In this document: positions 11,006 to 21,504 of the stretch, piece by piece
Position numbering within the stretch: the stretch's first letter is position 1
Layout: every line of letters starts with the position of its first letter
Assembly (NCBI GenBank): GCA_023213395.1
Contig: CM041465.1
Location: forward strand, 148,435,741 to 148,499,740
Source: Cycas panzhihuaensis
Lineage: Eukaryota; Cycadophyta
Reading direction: 5' to 3'
DNA: 64,000 bases
Notes under the pieces: generated by a model
Database searches by the model: none
Told to the model about the DNA's origin: nothing
What the model saw: only the letters and a program-made list of their open reading frames with translations
Translations under genes and position numbers: made by a program

Positions 11006-12004
11006 GAAGGAGCAAGAAATGTTAAATTATGGATTCTAAGAAGGAATTTTGAGAACTTAAAGATGAATCCATTAGAATCTGTAAATGATTTTATTACAAA
11101 AACTCAAAATTTAGTCAATTTGATGAGATCATTGGGAGAAGATATGTTGGAGGAAAAGATTGTTGAGGAAATTTTCAAGAGTACTACAAAAATAAAGAAA
11201 TTTGAGACTGTAATAACTAGTATTGAAGTTTCAAAGGATTTATCAACTTTGAAAGTCGATGAATTGAGCAACATGCTCCTAGTTGTTGAATAATGATCTA
11301 AAGTAGTAGACAAAAGTTCGGAATGGACTTTTGCAGCCAAGGTTAATGCTGGTGGTAGAAGATTCAGAAATAACCATTGCATGCACACAGAGTTTCTCGT
11401 TTGAGAGGCAGATCATAATCTTTTTGAGGGAACAATTAGGGGAGTTATTCTTCTCATGGACGAGGTGGAAGAGGTTTCACTTCTTTAGGACAAGGAAGAG
11501 GAAGAAGAAACAATCAAATCCAGTGTTATAAGTGTGGGAATTTTGGTCATATTGCACCTCACTGTCAGTTTCAAAGACATGTTTTTGGAAGAAGGTATGA
11601 TTAGGATAGGAGAAGAATCAATATTGCCATTGAAGAGTCTAGTTGCAGGGATGAAAACTTGTTCTTTTCAAGTTTTAGTGCTCAAACACTTTCTGAAGAT
11701 TGGTACATTGACTCAGGATGTTCCATGCACATGTTGTTCAATGTTGAGATGTTTTAGGAAGTTATTGAATGTACGAGTAAAGTCACACTAGATTGTGGTT
11801 ATACTCAATAAAGTCAAGGGCAAAGGTGTTGTCACTGTTGAAGACAACAATGTCAAGGAGAAGAAGATTCATGATGTGCTGCTTATTCCTAGCTTGAAGA
11901 AGAATTTACTGCTTATAGGGCAGATGATGGAGTAATCCTACATATTAGAGTTTGATAATGGAGAGTGTTTGATAATGGATAAGTTACAAGATAAGAAGAT
12001 TGTT
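11006..12004 (+). pseudogene. Copia-1 gag (continued) and protease, decayed
   Basis: This continues the gag of 4140-4476. An uninterrupted 76-codon piece at 11063-11293 (MNPLESVNDFITKTQNLVN, helix-rich) is typical copia capsid. A CCHC zinc knuckle follows near 11525-11566 (CYKCGNFGHIAPHC), in a different frame. The aspartic protease follows near 11700-11735 (WYIDSGCSMHM, catalytic DSG). Several frameshifts and stops separate these parts. The sequence degenerates after about 11930 and is replaced near 12005 by LTR-like sequence of a chromovirus, so integrase and reverse transcriptase of copia-1 are missing. Confidence 0.75.
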
Positions 12005-12099
12005 GTAACATTCCAAAATATGCTTAAAACTATACCATGTGACCATTCAAATCAAAGGTGTTTGAACGAGGATTCCAACAGTTCAAATGAAAGTTAATT

Positions 12100-12551
12100 T
12101 TGACATATATATCAAAAGTTATAACTGTTTAAAGTTTTCAACCTGCTAGTTTTTGGAGAAGTTCTAGTCGACTTCCAATCTTAGTTTTGGGCAGGTTTAT
12201 CCCCCTATTTTGGCCGACTTCTATTAGTATGTTTTGGCTGCCTATTTATGGAGGATTTGGGGCCTCATTGGAGAAGTCTTAGATTGCCATATTTTTGGCC
12301 CTTCTTGGGAGCTTTGTGGAGGGAACCTCGCCTCGAAGAGGGATTCGTTATCAACTATAATTTGCAGGATCGTTTGGTAACTTTGTATCTATTCAATTTA
12401 TGTTCATTTCATACCATTTTATATTTGTATGCCAGAAGTATTCAAGTAGATTTGTATCATTACTCTCTTGATTGAATATTTTGCAAGTGCATTGGTGGAT
12501 ACTTTGTCTATTTTGTAAAATTTCATAGAAGAATTCTATAAGATTGCTACA
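12100..12551 (+). repeat. Chromovirus 5' LTR, copy 1
   Basis: The 3' boundary is firm: ...gattgctaca followed by ag and a primer-binding site. The body shares words with the LTRs at 38626-39151, 50818-51289 and 53006-53476: 'ggccgacttct', 'gcctatttat' and 'cctcgcctcgaag'. The left end is uncertain and may lie anywhere from 12005 to 12160. The TATTTATA-type box near 12243-12251 is in the usual place for these LTRs. Confidence 0.65.
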
Positions 12552-12553
12552 AG

Positions 12554-12566
12554 TGGCATCAGAGCT
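12554..12566 (+). other. Primer-binding site of chromovirus copy 1
   Basis: tggcatcagagct differs from the initiator-Met site TGGTATCAGAGC by one T-to-C change. It lies two bases after the LTR end, the same spacing as in the minus-strand relative at 50818-53476. Confidence 0.75.
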
Positions 12567-13090
12567 TTGTTTGAAGCGTGTATTTGGCGTGTTTTCGCAA
12601 GAAAAGATCTGAGAAATTTTTTTCCTAATAGAACAGAGTTAAGGTTAGGAAAAACCACAATAGGGAAAATGGTACTCTAGGCCTCCCAAGGAATCGAGGA
12701 CATGTGAAAACGGTTGGATCAATTGGACGGTAGTATCACACTAATGCAAAATCAATATAGGGAATTGAAATCAAATATACAACAAATTTATGATATTCTG
12801 TTGGCTTCAGAAAAAGATTTTGGACCTCAAAGCAGAGCTAAAAAAGAGGATCAGAGCCAAGAAAAAGGGGAAAATTTAGAAGATCAGATTGGGCTTGGTC
12901 TTAAGGGAACTAAATTTCATCTAGAAAAATTTGACCTGGATAGATCTCGGGATATCTGTAGTTGGGTGATGCAGATGGAGGTCTACTTCAAAACCACCCC
13001 TTTAACCAATAAGGAAAATTGGTGGGGGTAGCGTTGCACTTGTATGGTAAAACCTTACAAAATTTTCCTTGGTGGCAATTTTTTCACAAT
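12567..13090 (+). pseudogene. Chromovirus gag, N-terminal fragment
   Basis: A 105-codon open piece (12714-13031) has a coiled, Gln/Asn-rich start followed by the conserved FHLEKFDLDRS...WVMQMEVYF block, which opens the capsid domain of plant chromovirus gag. The minus-strand relative at 52870-52500 has the equivalent ALEKFDLEKTQDIRA. After a TAG near 13029 the frame goes on a little (ALHLYGKTLQNFP) and is then replaced near 13090 by copia gag sequence. Only the first quarter of gag remains. Confidence 0.7.
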
Positions 13091-13725
13091 GGTTTCTTTG
13101 TTTGGAACCAAGAATGATGCAAGGGCCATGATGCTGAGAAATTAGTTTTACAGTCTTAAATTGATTGGATCAATGGTTTACCATATTCAATAGGTTAAGG
13201 GTATTGTAAATTAGTTGAGTATTATTGAAGATACTATCATTGATAGAGAACTGATTATTTCAGTGTTGAGGATTCTACCCAAAACATATGGAAGCTTTGT
13301 CACAAGTTTTATGATGATAGACAAGTTAAGCACCATCAGTAATGATTTGAAGGGTTTTTTATTGTAGCATGAACAATTGCTTAAAGATCATGATGGAGGC
13401 GAATATTTGGGTGCATTTACAACAAAATCAAAAGGGAAGAAGCCCTTCATCTCAAAGAAAAATAATTTTCCCACATAACAAAGAGGAGGGTCCCAAGAAT
13501 CAAGACAAATCAAAACTGTGCTATTATTGTTACAAACCTAGACATTCAAGAAGAACTATAGGAATTGAAATTTGATATGAGGAAGCATAAGACTCATAGT
13601 GATCAACAGAATCAATAGGGAGAAAATAACAATTGGCCATTTCTCTAGTCAATCATTGGATAAAGGAGAAAAGGGCAAGAAACTCTTCCATGTTGTATAC
13701 TAAACAAATAATACCTTTGATGATA
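13091..13725 (+). pseudogene. Copia-2 gag, decayed
   Basis: The sequence starts inside a copia capsid gene (LFGTKNDARAMMLRN) and can be followed through IIDRELIISVLRILPKTYGSFV and a decayed knuckle at about 13515-13560 (CYYCYKPRHSRRTI, lacking the last Cys). Stops occur every few tens of codons. The 5' end, LTR and leader are absent; the element joins the chromovirus gag directly, so this is a truncated copy. Confidence 0.7.
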
Positions 13726-14870
13726 TGTAGTATATTGACTTAGGTGCAACTAGATACATGATAGGCAAATTGGAGTGGTTCAAAGATGTGGGAAGTGACT
13801 AGTCAAATTGTGACACTTGGCAATGACATAATACTAACAACTGAAGGAATCAGAGAAGTTTCCATCATTACACCTTCTAGCAAGAATTACTATATCAGAG
13901 ATGTTTTATATATGCTAACTATGAACAAGAGCTTGATCTTTATTAGTGAGATAGAGGGTAATAACATGAGTGTTCTCTTTTAGAATGGCAAATGTGCTAT
14001 CAAAGATCATAAAAGGAAAGTTGTAGCTGTAAGTGTTAAAGAGGATGGACTCCATAGGCTAAAGGGTAAATCTATAAATCAAAGAGCCCTCACTATAGAT
14101 GTAACACAGAAAAATCAATTATGGCATGAAAGGATGGGACATTTACATTATCTTTGTCCCTATCTAATGTTTAGATTAAATATAATACATGTTCTTCCTA
14201 AATTGCTAGTGAGAAATGGTTTGTGTGAACCTTGCATAATGAGAAAGCAACACTGAGAAAAAATTGAGAAAGGCAAAGCTTGGGGAGCAAAGGAAAAGCT
14301 AGGCCTAGTCCACTTGGATATTTGTGGTCTAATGCTAAATACATCATTTGGAGGTGCAAGATACTTTCTTACCTTTTTTGATGATTTTTCTAGAAAAGTT
14401 TGGGTTTATTTAATAAAGGAGAAATCCTTGAATTTTAACATATTTACGGAAGGAGAAAGTAGAAAATGAAAGTGGTTAGAGGTTGAAAATCCTCAAATCA
14501 AACAATGGGGGAGTATGCACCTTCAAAGCTTTCGAGCAATATTGTAAGGTCATAATATCCAAAAGCAATTGATAATTGCATATATATCATAGTAGAAGGA
14601 AGTCATAGAAAGGATGAATTAGACTTGGGTGGAAAAGGCAAGTCCAAGATGAAAGGGAAAAACCTGTTAGAAACCTTTTGGGTAGAGGTAGTGTGCATAG
14701 TAGCCTATTTGCCAAATATAAGCTTCCAAAAGGCAGTCTGGAATGTTACACTAGAGGAAACATGGTCAAGAAGAAAGCCAACTATAAGCTATTTGAGAAT
14801 CTTTGAGAGCACTACATTCATGCATGTTCGAAGGGAAAAATAACTTAAGTTTGATGATAAAAGTTCCATG
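13726..14870 (+). pseudogene. Copia-2 protease, pre-integrase and integrase, decayed
   Basis: Protease: YID.GATRYM near 13733-13765, with Leu in place of the Ser of DSG. Pre-integrase: tggcatgaaaggatgggaca at about 14122-14141 encodes WHERMGHLHY, and a CEPC.MRKQH zinc-binding end follows near 14225-14260. Integrase core: about 14310-14860, with remnants of the 'FDDFSRKVWVYL' and 'RSNNGGVCTFKAFEQYCK' segments. Both stops and frameshifts are numerous. The region also contains a 72-codon open piece (14625-14843) that is just part of the integrase C-terminal and linker sequence. Confidence 0.7.
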
Positions 14871-15339
14871 TGTATCTTCATTGGGTACAACAAAGAAAGC
14901 AAAGCATATTGGGTATACATGTTGAAGACTAGAAAGGTGCACACAGTTGCTGATGTCATCTTTGAAGAAGGTGATAAAGAGATTCACCTAGGTTCTTGGT
15001 AGGTTAGGTAGGACAAAGGGATGTAGATTGAGGAATAACTAGAGTATAGTTCTTTAAGGGAGCTTCTCATGCTAGACATAGAACTAGTCGGCACACTAAC
15101 TAAAGCTAATGGTGAGGATGAGGAATATGAAGATGTTCAGCCTAAAGAAACATAGCATGAGATCGTTCTTCGAGCAAAAAGGTTGCTCAAATGGTATTTG
15201 AAAACCATTACCGATGCTCAATTACTTGGGATTGAAGGCAAAAGGTAGTCAAGGATGAGACCAAAATTGGTTAATCTTGCTCTTATGGCATAGGTGATCA
15301 ATGTAGATGACCCTTCCACTTTTGAAGAGGTAAGCCAAG

Positions 15340-16700
15340 AGCAGAGATGGAGAGTTGCTATGGATGTTGAAATTCAAGTAGTAAGAAGGAACAAAACTTA
15401 GGTCTTGGTTGAATTGCCAGTAGGCAATTGGTTGTAGATAGGTCTACAAGACCAAATTTAAATCTAATGGTTCGGTTGATGAAACATACATCTAGATTTG
15501 TAGCAAAAGGCTTCAAATAAAAAAAGGGATTGACTACTAGGAGACATTTACTCCAATAGTGAAAATGATAATAGTCAAAATCATATTGGCAATAGTTGCT
15601 TAGTTCAAATGGCAATTCCTCTAACTTGATGTCAAAAGCGCTCTCCTCAATGGAGATTTGGCAAATGAAGTCGACATGGAGCATTGACCTAGGTATGCTG
15701 AAAATAGAAAATAATGTTTGGTATATCACTTGAAAAAACCTTGTATGGCTTGAAGCAAGCTCCTAGACCCTTCTATTCCAAGATTGATGAATACTTTCAA
15801 AATTATGGGTTTGGAAGATTGCCAACTGATCCAACCCTATATATCAAAGTTTAAAAATGAAAGGTCTTTTACCTTTGTGATCCTATATCTCGATGACTTG
15901 GGTTATAATAGGCAATAATACCACAATGGTTGAAGATTTGAAGGAGGATCTAAAAAACAACTTTGACATGATAGATCTTGGACCATTCCACTACTTTCTT
16001 AGAGTGGAGTTTGACAAAAACTTGGTAAAATATTCGTTTCACAGCCTAAGTATACTTGGAAGATTCTAAAAAAATTTAGAATGGAGGATTATAAACTTGC
16101 ACCTACCCCAACGCAGATAGATACAAAACTATCAACTCAAGATGATGATAAACAAGTAGAGGGCATATTGTATAGGCAATTAATTGGTAGTTTCATTTAT
16201 CTAACTACAGCTAGGCTAGACATTACCTTGCAATTGGTATGGTTTTGCAACTCATGACAGAGCCAAAGTAGAGTCAATTGGAAGCTATGAAAGGGGATTT
16301 TAAGATACTTGTAGGGAACTATGCAAAATGGTCTGGAATTTATCCAGATCAACTTCTTGCAAGAAGGTATTTAGATTTTGATTGGGTCAGATGTATTGAC
16401 AGTAGAAGATTTACATTAGGATATTGTTTCAAGCTTGGGTTTGCTATTGTCACTTAAAGTAGCAAGAAGTAGCTAAATGTTGCACTTTCATTGACTAAGG
16501 TAGAATACAAAGGTGCAATTGGAGCAGCATGTGAAGCCATTTGGTTGAGACAGATTCATGGAGATTTAGGATTTCATCAAGAAGCAACAACACAGTTGTA
16601 CTATGATAATAGCACATTGAAAATTGCTAATAATCTAGTATTCCATACATACACTAAACATATTTAGGTGCATCATCATTTCATTATGGAGCAAATCTAG
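15340..16700 (+). pseudogene. Copia-2 reverse transcriptase and RNase H, decayed
   Basis: Recognisable blocks are: EEVSQEQRWRVAMDVEIQ (15330-15380); FTPIVKM at about 15549; LDVKSALLNGDL at about 15625-15660; LKQAPRPFYSKID near 15755; YLDDLG at about 15890 as the catalytic box; FDMIDLGPFHYFL near 15960; then the RNase H (VEYKGAIGAACEAIWL at 16500, YDNSTLKIANN at 16600, and the end near 16720-16760, EEQLVNIFTKSLP). Almost every block is separated by stops or shifts. This copy has been dead for a long time. Confidence 0.75.
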
Positions 16701-16830
16701 AATGGAAAAATTGAATTGATATATAAATCTATAGAAGAGCAACTGGTAAACATCTTCACCAAATCACTTCCTTTAGAAAAATTTGAGAAATTTAGATTTG
16801 GTATTGGTGTAAGAGTCAATAATGTAAACA

Positions 16831-16841
16831 TTAAAGGGGAG
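16831..16841 (+). other. Copia-2 polypurine tract
   Basis: ttaaaggggag lies directly before the TG that opens the 3' LTR. It is the usual second-strand primer site. Confidence 0.75.
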
Positions 16842-17501
16842 TGTTATAATAAACCACTATGGAGTTGGTACTCAATTTGCACTCTCCAAGTTTGCTACTT
16901 TTGAGCAAGTGAGCTCAGGGCTTGCTGCTCATGGTTGCCTTTTAGCTTCAAATTCTGCACTTGCAGATCATATGACTATGCAAGTTGATGTTACTGCAAC
17001 TTTAGAGGAACATGAGTCCTATCTGACCATTTCTATTCAGTCTGAAATCTCTTTACATAGCAGTGCAAGTTGCCTTTTCCATTATTTACCATTGGATTCA
17101 CCAAAGCAGTTCCCTTAATCTGCAGGTAATAGCTATATTGATTGTATTAGGATGTAATTTAGGGCCATAATTTAATGTTGTAGTCTTAGTATGTCCTAAG
17201 GGTCATGTAGGTGAGTCACAAAAGTTGTCACTCACTAAGTGATGTGTCCACTGTAGTTATAAAAGTCCTTAATGGACAAATGACACATGTAAGGGCAATT
17301 ACCGGTCTAATGGATGGTTATACCCAAAATTTATTAATACTGGTCTCGAGATTGTACATACATGTATTTAGGATTCTTAATGAATAATGAAGAAAAATTA
17401 TGTAGACCAATTCTACTTGAAAAACTCTAGTGTCATAATTCTGTCCCCAGCTCATTTTTGTCACTTGTGAGTCTGAGTGTCTTTAATGCCTAATATCAAC
17501 A
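16842..17501 (+). repeat. Copia-2 3' LTR
   Basis: The LTR opens with TGTTATAATAAACC right after the polypurine tract and closes with ...atatcaaca, about 660 bp. A TATA box lies at 17257-17265 (ttataaaag), and AATAA/AATGAATAATGAA words that could serve polyadenylation lie near 17378-17390. No 5' partner is present because the element is 5' truncated. A 69-codon open stretch within it (16909-17118) has no known domain. Confidence 0.7.
17257..17265 (+). promoter_or_regulatory. TATA box in copia-2 LTR
   Basis: ttataaaag stands in the middle of the LTR, the normal place for the Pol II promoter of a retroelement. In a 3' LTR it would drive readout toward the candidate exons downstream. Confidence 0.45.
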
Positions 17502-18960
17502 AGTTAGGCTTCCAAACACATGTACACATAGAAATCCTCATGCAAGCATAATTATTCATTCATTATATTACATGCAATGTTTCTCAGAACTCACTAATCC
17601 ATTAAACGATGACTTGAATACAATGCTTAGGCTATCTTGGTTGGGTATACAATGACTGAATCAATTCTCACACCGAAATGGATTGTGGAAAGCCCTACTT
17701 ATTCTCCAAAATAAGTGTCGTTACACAAAAAGGTACGACTCTTGACTTTTGATAACAAATTACATAGTTACTCAGTATAACATTAATCAATGGGGATGCT
17801 TTGTGTCTCTGTACATTTGTATGGACAAAGCATTGAAATTTGGTTGCAGTCATATGCTTGTTAATACATGCCATTCCTGAACTGTTGTAACCACTTCAAG
17901 AGCCATTCCGAGAATGGCTTGCCTGCTGTTTCCGGCCATACTTGATTGGGTTGTTCCTTACCATCACGGCCATTCCACACTGTTAGAACCATTCCGGTCA
18001 GCCATTCCAGCCGTTCCCCAAGACCACAATTTCCTTACTGTCATAGCCATTCCACATTGTTAGAACCATTCCGGTCAGCCATTCCAGCCGTTCCTTGTGT
18101 TCCCTGAGAGCATAACTCTTCTGTTGTGGTTGTTCCCATCTATCTGAGCTGTTCCTGCAGTTGCCCTTTGACTGCTTGAGTCGTTCCAAGGAAGATTTCT
18201 CCATGATTTGCCCATCAAGGGTCAAGTTACTCACATACATAATACCAATTGATCTGCTGAAACTGGCTTGAGTGGAAGTTTTGCAAACTACATAACTTGT
18301 TTAGAGTTTCATTCTCCATCTGGGCATCCAAAGATGAGAATATGCAGCAGAAATAATCATAATCACAGAGGGAACAATATTAGAAATGTATATGTGTTTA
18401 TATTATTAAAATGAGATCAATGATTTTTACTAGCCTTGTTATTGACACCAAAAATCATAGACCAGAAGTCTGCATTATATCACCTTCCAATGTTTCATTA
18501 AATAAGCTGTAGGAAAATGTGTTGCCCTTTTGAGGGCAAAACCAACTGTGAAAAGAATTAAATCCTATGATAATAATACAAAGCAAGCAGAATTATGTTA
18601 TGAGAATATATGCATGGTGTATGCATATTATTATTTCTGAATATGATCCAAGGAGACCTAATGACTAACGTTTTTTGAAGATCTCCTTGTCATAATCCAT
18701 GCTTTAGAGTCTCTCTCAGACCAATTAGCTGATTTGGTGTCCAGGCTGTATAAATTGGACACAATAAAACTCATTTTTATTTAATCTTTTCTAAAAATTC
18801 CAAGCAATACAGATTACATCCTTTTAAGTAGTTTAAAAATATAAGAAAATGGTTCACTTGGTACTGCTGTCTTTTTTGGTTTGAATACAAGATGTGTTGG
18901 ATTGCATTCCCAAATTTTCTGTTAATATTCCTTTTTCTTAATGCCCACCTATGCTTTCAG
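17502..18960. other. Non-LTR stretch before the candidate exons, no gene
   Basis: Apart from the GCCATTCC repeat block (17870-18200), I see no coding or structural signal. The last 100 bases become pyrimidine-rich and end in tatgctttcag, a good plant 3' splice site. The stretch could be intron or intergenic sequence. Confidence 0.4.
17954..18094. repeat. 64-bp repeat pair within a GCCATTCC-rich block
   Basis: 17954-18017 and 18031-18094 are two direct copies separated by 13 bp. They differ at five positions, all transitions. The core words gccattcc, ccattccggt and agccgttcc also recur singly between 17870 and 18190. It looks like a small minisatellite. Confidence 0.85.
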
Positions 18961-19043
18961 ACGACGATGAATCGGGAGACCAGGTTGTTTATAATCACGG
19001 TCATTTAGAGAGCCTTCTTGGTCTTTATCAGCAAGGAAAACAG
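18961..19043 (+). CDS. Candidate internal exon of an unrecognised gene
   Basis: An 83-base open stretch follows a pyrimidine-rich tract and tttcag. It encodes DDDESGDQVVYNHGHLES followed by LLGLYQQGKQ, and ends at CAG|GTGCTT. The exon begins in phase 1 and ends in phase 0. The composition (acidic start, then a leucine-rich helix) is unlike any retroelement domain. The next candidate exon (19668) starts in phase 0, so the two can be joined without changing frame. The donor GTGCTT is weak. I do not recognise the protein. It may be the remnant of a host gene caught between copia-2 and copia-C, or a chance open stretch. Confidence 0.35.
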
Positions 19044-19400
19044 GTGCTTGCATTCACTCACTCGCTGATGTATTATTGTAGGCATTAAAAAATATTTAGT
19101 GAAATTTAAAGATGATTTCAAATATTATGCCTTTTCTCTTGCGTTGTGCCACATTATTATTTTTTGAGCTGCGTTTTGCTTTATGTGCCCCAATATCTGT
19201 ATCTCGAAGAAAAAGGAAACTATGAAAATATCTTAAAAAACAACAGGCATTCTGAACTGTACTGTAAAGACCAGCGAGGAAAACAGATACTTGTATTCAC
19301 TCATTTGAAATATTCTGCCTTTCCTCTTGTGCTACGGCACACTGTTATTTTTGAGCTGCATTTCTCTTTATGTTCTCTAATATCTGTACCTCCGATATCT
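19018..19400. repeat. Imperfect local duplication covering the exon end
   Basis: 19030-19060 (agcaaggaaaacaggtgctt...) resembles 19272-19302 (agcgaggaaaacagatactt...). 19118-19205 resembles 19305-19395 (words 'attctgcctttcctcttg', 'tttttgagctgc', 'aatatctgtacctc'). The second copy lacks about 60 bp present in the first. The GT of the candidate splice donor in copy 1 is AT in copy 2. Confidence 0.75.
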
Positions 19401-19667
19401 GCAAAGCCCACTAGTATTCTGAGGTGAACCAAATTTGGTTTCACCTCATTGATGCCCTGACTTTGGGACAAACACCACAGCCAAATATGTGAAACAACTT
19501 TAGCCAATAATGATTGAAACAACAGAATAATGATGATAGACAGTTGGCTGAGCTTAAGGACACCACAACAAAACATACGAAGGGCTGTTATTGGAATCTT
19601 AGCCAAATAACAGGAGAATCTTGAGCAAGGTAGATCATAATCTCCTCCATGGATATATTATTTTCAG

Positions 19668-19826
19668 GATAACATGTACCCTGAACAGAAAATATCTGAG
19701 CTGCATGATTTGAATATGAAAGTCTTAAGGTTCCAATGCCAGGAAGATACAATGAAGATTGAATATGAGAATGATGAAGATACAATGAAGATTGAATATG
19801 AGAAGGATGAAGATTATTCTAATTGA
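19668..19826 (+). CDS. Candidate terminal exon with an 11-residue repeat
   Basis: A 159-base open stretch follows ttattttcag and ends in TGA. It encodes DNMYPEQKISELHDLNMKVL, then RFQCQ, then two tandem copies of EDTMKIEYE(N/K)D, then EDYSN and stop. The N-terminal part looks like a short coiled coil. The tail is acidic and made of a 33-bp direct repeat. Phase 0 fits the end of the exon at 19043. I do not recognise the family, and no retroelement motif is present. Upstream exons were not found within 1.5 kb. Copia-2 ends at 17501, so its insertion may have separated this from the rest of a gene. Confidence 0.35.
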   Translation, partial: DNMYPEQKISELHDLNMKVLRFQCQEDTMKIEYENDEDTMKIEYEKDEDYSN

Positions 19827-21035
19827 AAAGGTTCTGAAGGCCTGCCTGTATTTGAGTTCTGTAAACTCCAAGTGCCTTGTTGAAGCTGGAAAGGCTGCAA
19901 AGAAGACTCAATGGCATTTGTTGAAATGATTCCAGGATGCCTCTACAATTTGCATAGGCTTGTTTATGCATGTTTGCACTTTGCTAATCTCAACTCTCTC
20001 TAGGTTGGGTTTAACTTAACTATGACTTGGGTTTTAACTTTAGATGGTTCAAGACAACATCAGTCTTGTGAATGAAATCTTCAATTGGTAACACAATAAC
20101 CTCCTGGTTGATTAGTTTTTGATTAACCATCAATATGCAAAATACAAAATTGTCATCATTATTCATAATTGAAGTTAATAGATTATTGTTTTCTTCGTTG
20201 TGAGGTTGATATCATTAATCTGGAAAACTGACACACAGTTTACAAGAAAAATGGTGATGAAGGGTGTCCCATCATCATTGCATATAGTCTCAAACTGCAT
20301 AAACAAAAAGGGGTGATGGAACATAACTTACCATGACTACAATATTGGATATAGGCCTATTTACCATAACCGTATTTATGATGTGTTTCATTGCCCAGAT
20401 TACCATAAAACTTAAAAACCAACATGAGATTGCATGCCAGAGTTGAAGCTAGCAAGACATTTGTTAGGGTAACTAGCAACTTGGTCGGGAGTAATTGTAG
20501 GCTATTGTTTTGGGTAATTGGTAGTGAGGAAAATGGTAGTCGATGCTATGCCTAGTAGAGCAACTTAACATGATGGTGGCTAGCATCTTTGTTACTGATG
20601 GCTTGTTTAAAATAATTGTCATAAGTAATGTAGAGCAATTAATGATTGGGAATTCTAGGGTAACCAGAAGAGTTCCATGGTAATTGGCAACAACAAATAT
20701 AAGTAATCGGTAATTCGAAAGTTAAATGACAATTTTGACTCTATATGTCATTGTTATGTTAGTAGTAACATATTAGTAAATGATGATATTAGTTAGTAAT
20801 TGGTTAATATATGTTGTTAAAAGTCAAGTTATGAAAACATGACATGCCTAATGAGAACTATCCATGGGTAGCTTGTAAAAGGGGTAGATCGATGGGCAAT
20901 TATCATCTTATATCATATCTTCAGTTGCGTGCAGAATGCTAGTCGTGAAACTCGAAGTTGTGCATTATAGATTGCATATGTTGCTACCATGGTGAGAGTG
21001 CAATAATAGTTATATGGTTTTGCGAATGAGAAGTG
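19827..21035. other. No gene seen; short-period GGTAAT-like degeneracy
   Basis: The first part could be the 3' untranslated region of the preceding candidate exon. From about 20490 to 20830 the sequence is rich in loosely repeated words (gtaattggtagt, gtaactagcaac, taaccagaag). A weakly open minus-strand frame at 20913-21266 overlaps the copia-C LTR and is dismissed. No splice, RNA or transposon signature was found. Confidence 0.35.
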
Positions 21036-21040
21036 AATGG
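21036..21040. repeat. Target-site duplication of copia-C, left
   Basis: aatgg directly before the 5' LTR. The same five bases follow the 3' LTR at 28687-28691. Confidence 0.8.
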
Positions 21041-21485
21041 TGTTAGAACCTTTATGTTCTATTGTTAAGTTATGTATTATGTAATATACTTTTTCACTTA
21101 ATGTATAAAGTACACACCCACACTTTTCTAGTGTTGTATTATGTTGTAATTTAAAGGTCAATGACCCTCTTACTCTCTTTTTGCATATTTGCATTGATGT
21201 TGGACACTTGTCCAATATGCAAGGTACTTGTATGCATGATTGACACTTGTCAATCATGCAACACACCTAAGGGGAACCTTTTCATCTATATATTGAGACC
21301 ATGTATGGCATAGTGAAAGTGGGATGTAATGTTATGCTACTGAGTTGAATACAATCATTCTTATTGGAGATAGGACAAATTCCTTCTCCTCCATTTCATA
21401 TTGTGCTTGCTTATTTCTAACTTACTGTTGATGCTAATCATCTTCATCTAGTCCTTCATTGTCTCCTCATGATCCAACTTCATCA
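21041..21485 (+). repeat. Copia-C 5' LTR
   Basis: The LTR opens TGTTAGAACC and closes ...acttcatca, about 445 bp. It matches 28209-28686 along its length by eye, with scattered substitutions and small indels. The stretch tatatattgagacc near 21285-21298 is in the usual promoter position. Confidence 0.88.
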
Positions 21486-21488
21486 TTT

Positions 21489-21504
21489 TGGTATCATAGC
21501 TGCC
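21489..21504 (+). other. Copia-C primer-binding site
   Basis: tggtatcatagctgcc follows the 5' LTR after three bases. It matches the initiator-Met site TGGTATCAGAGC with one change. Confidence 0.75.

Noticed and set aside
16909-17118. 69-codon frame inside the copia-2 LTR
   Set aside because: A single open stretch in a decayed LTR, without homology I recognise; LTR-encoded proteins are rare in plant copia elements.
17954-18094. GCCATTCC repeats considered as a CRISPR-like array
   Set aside because: Only two 64-bp copies with a 13-bp gap, in a eukaryotic context, with no unique spacers or cas genes.
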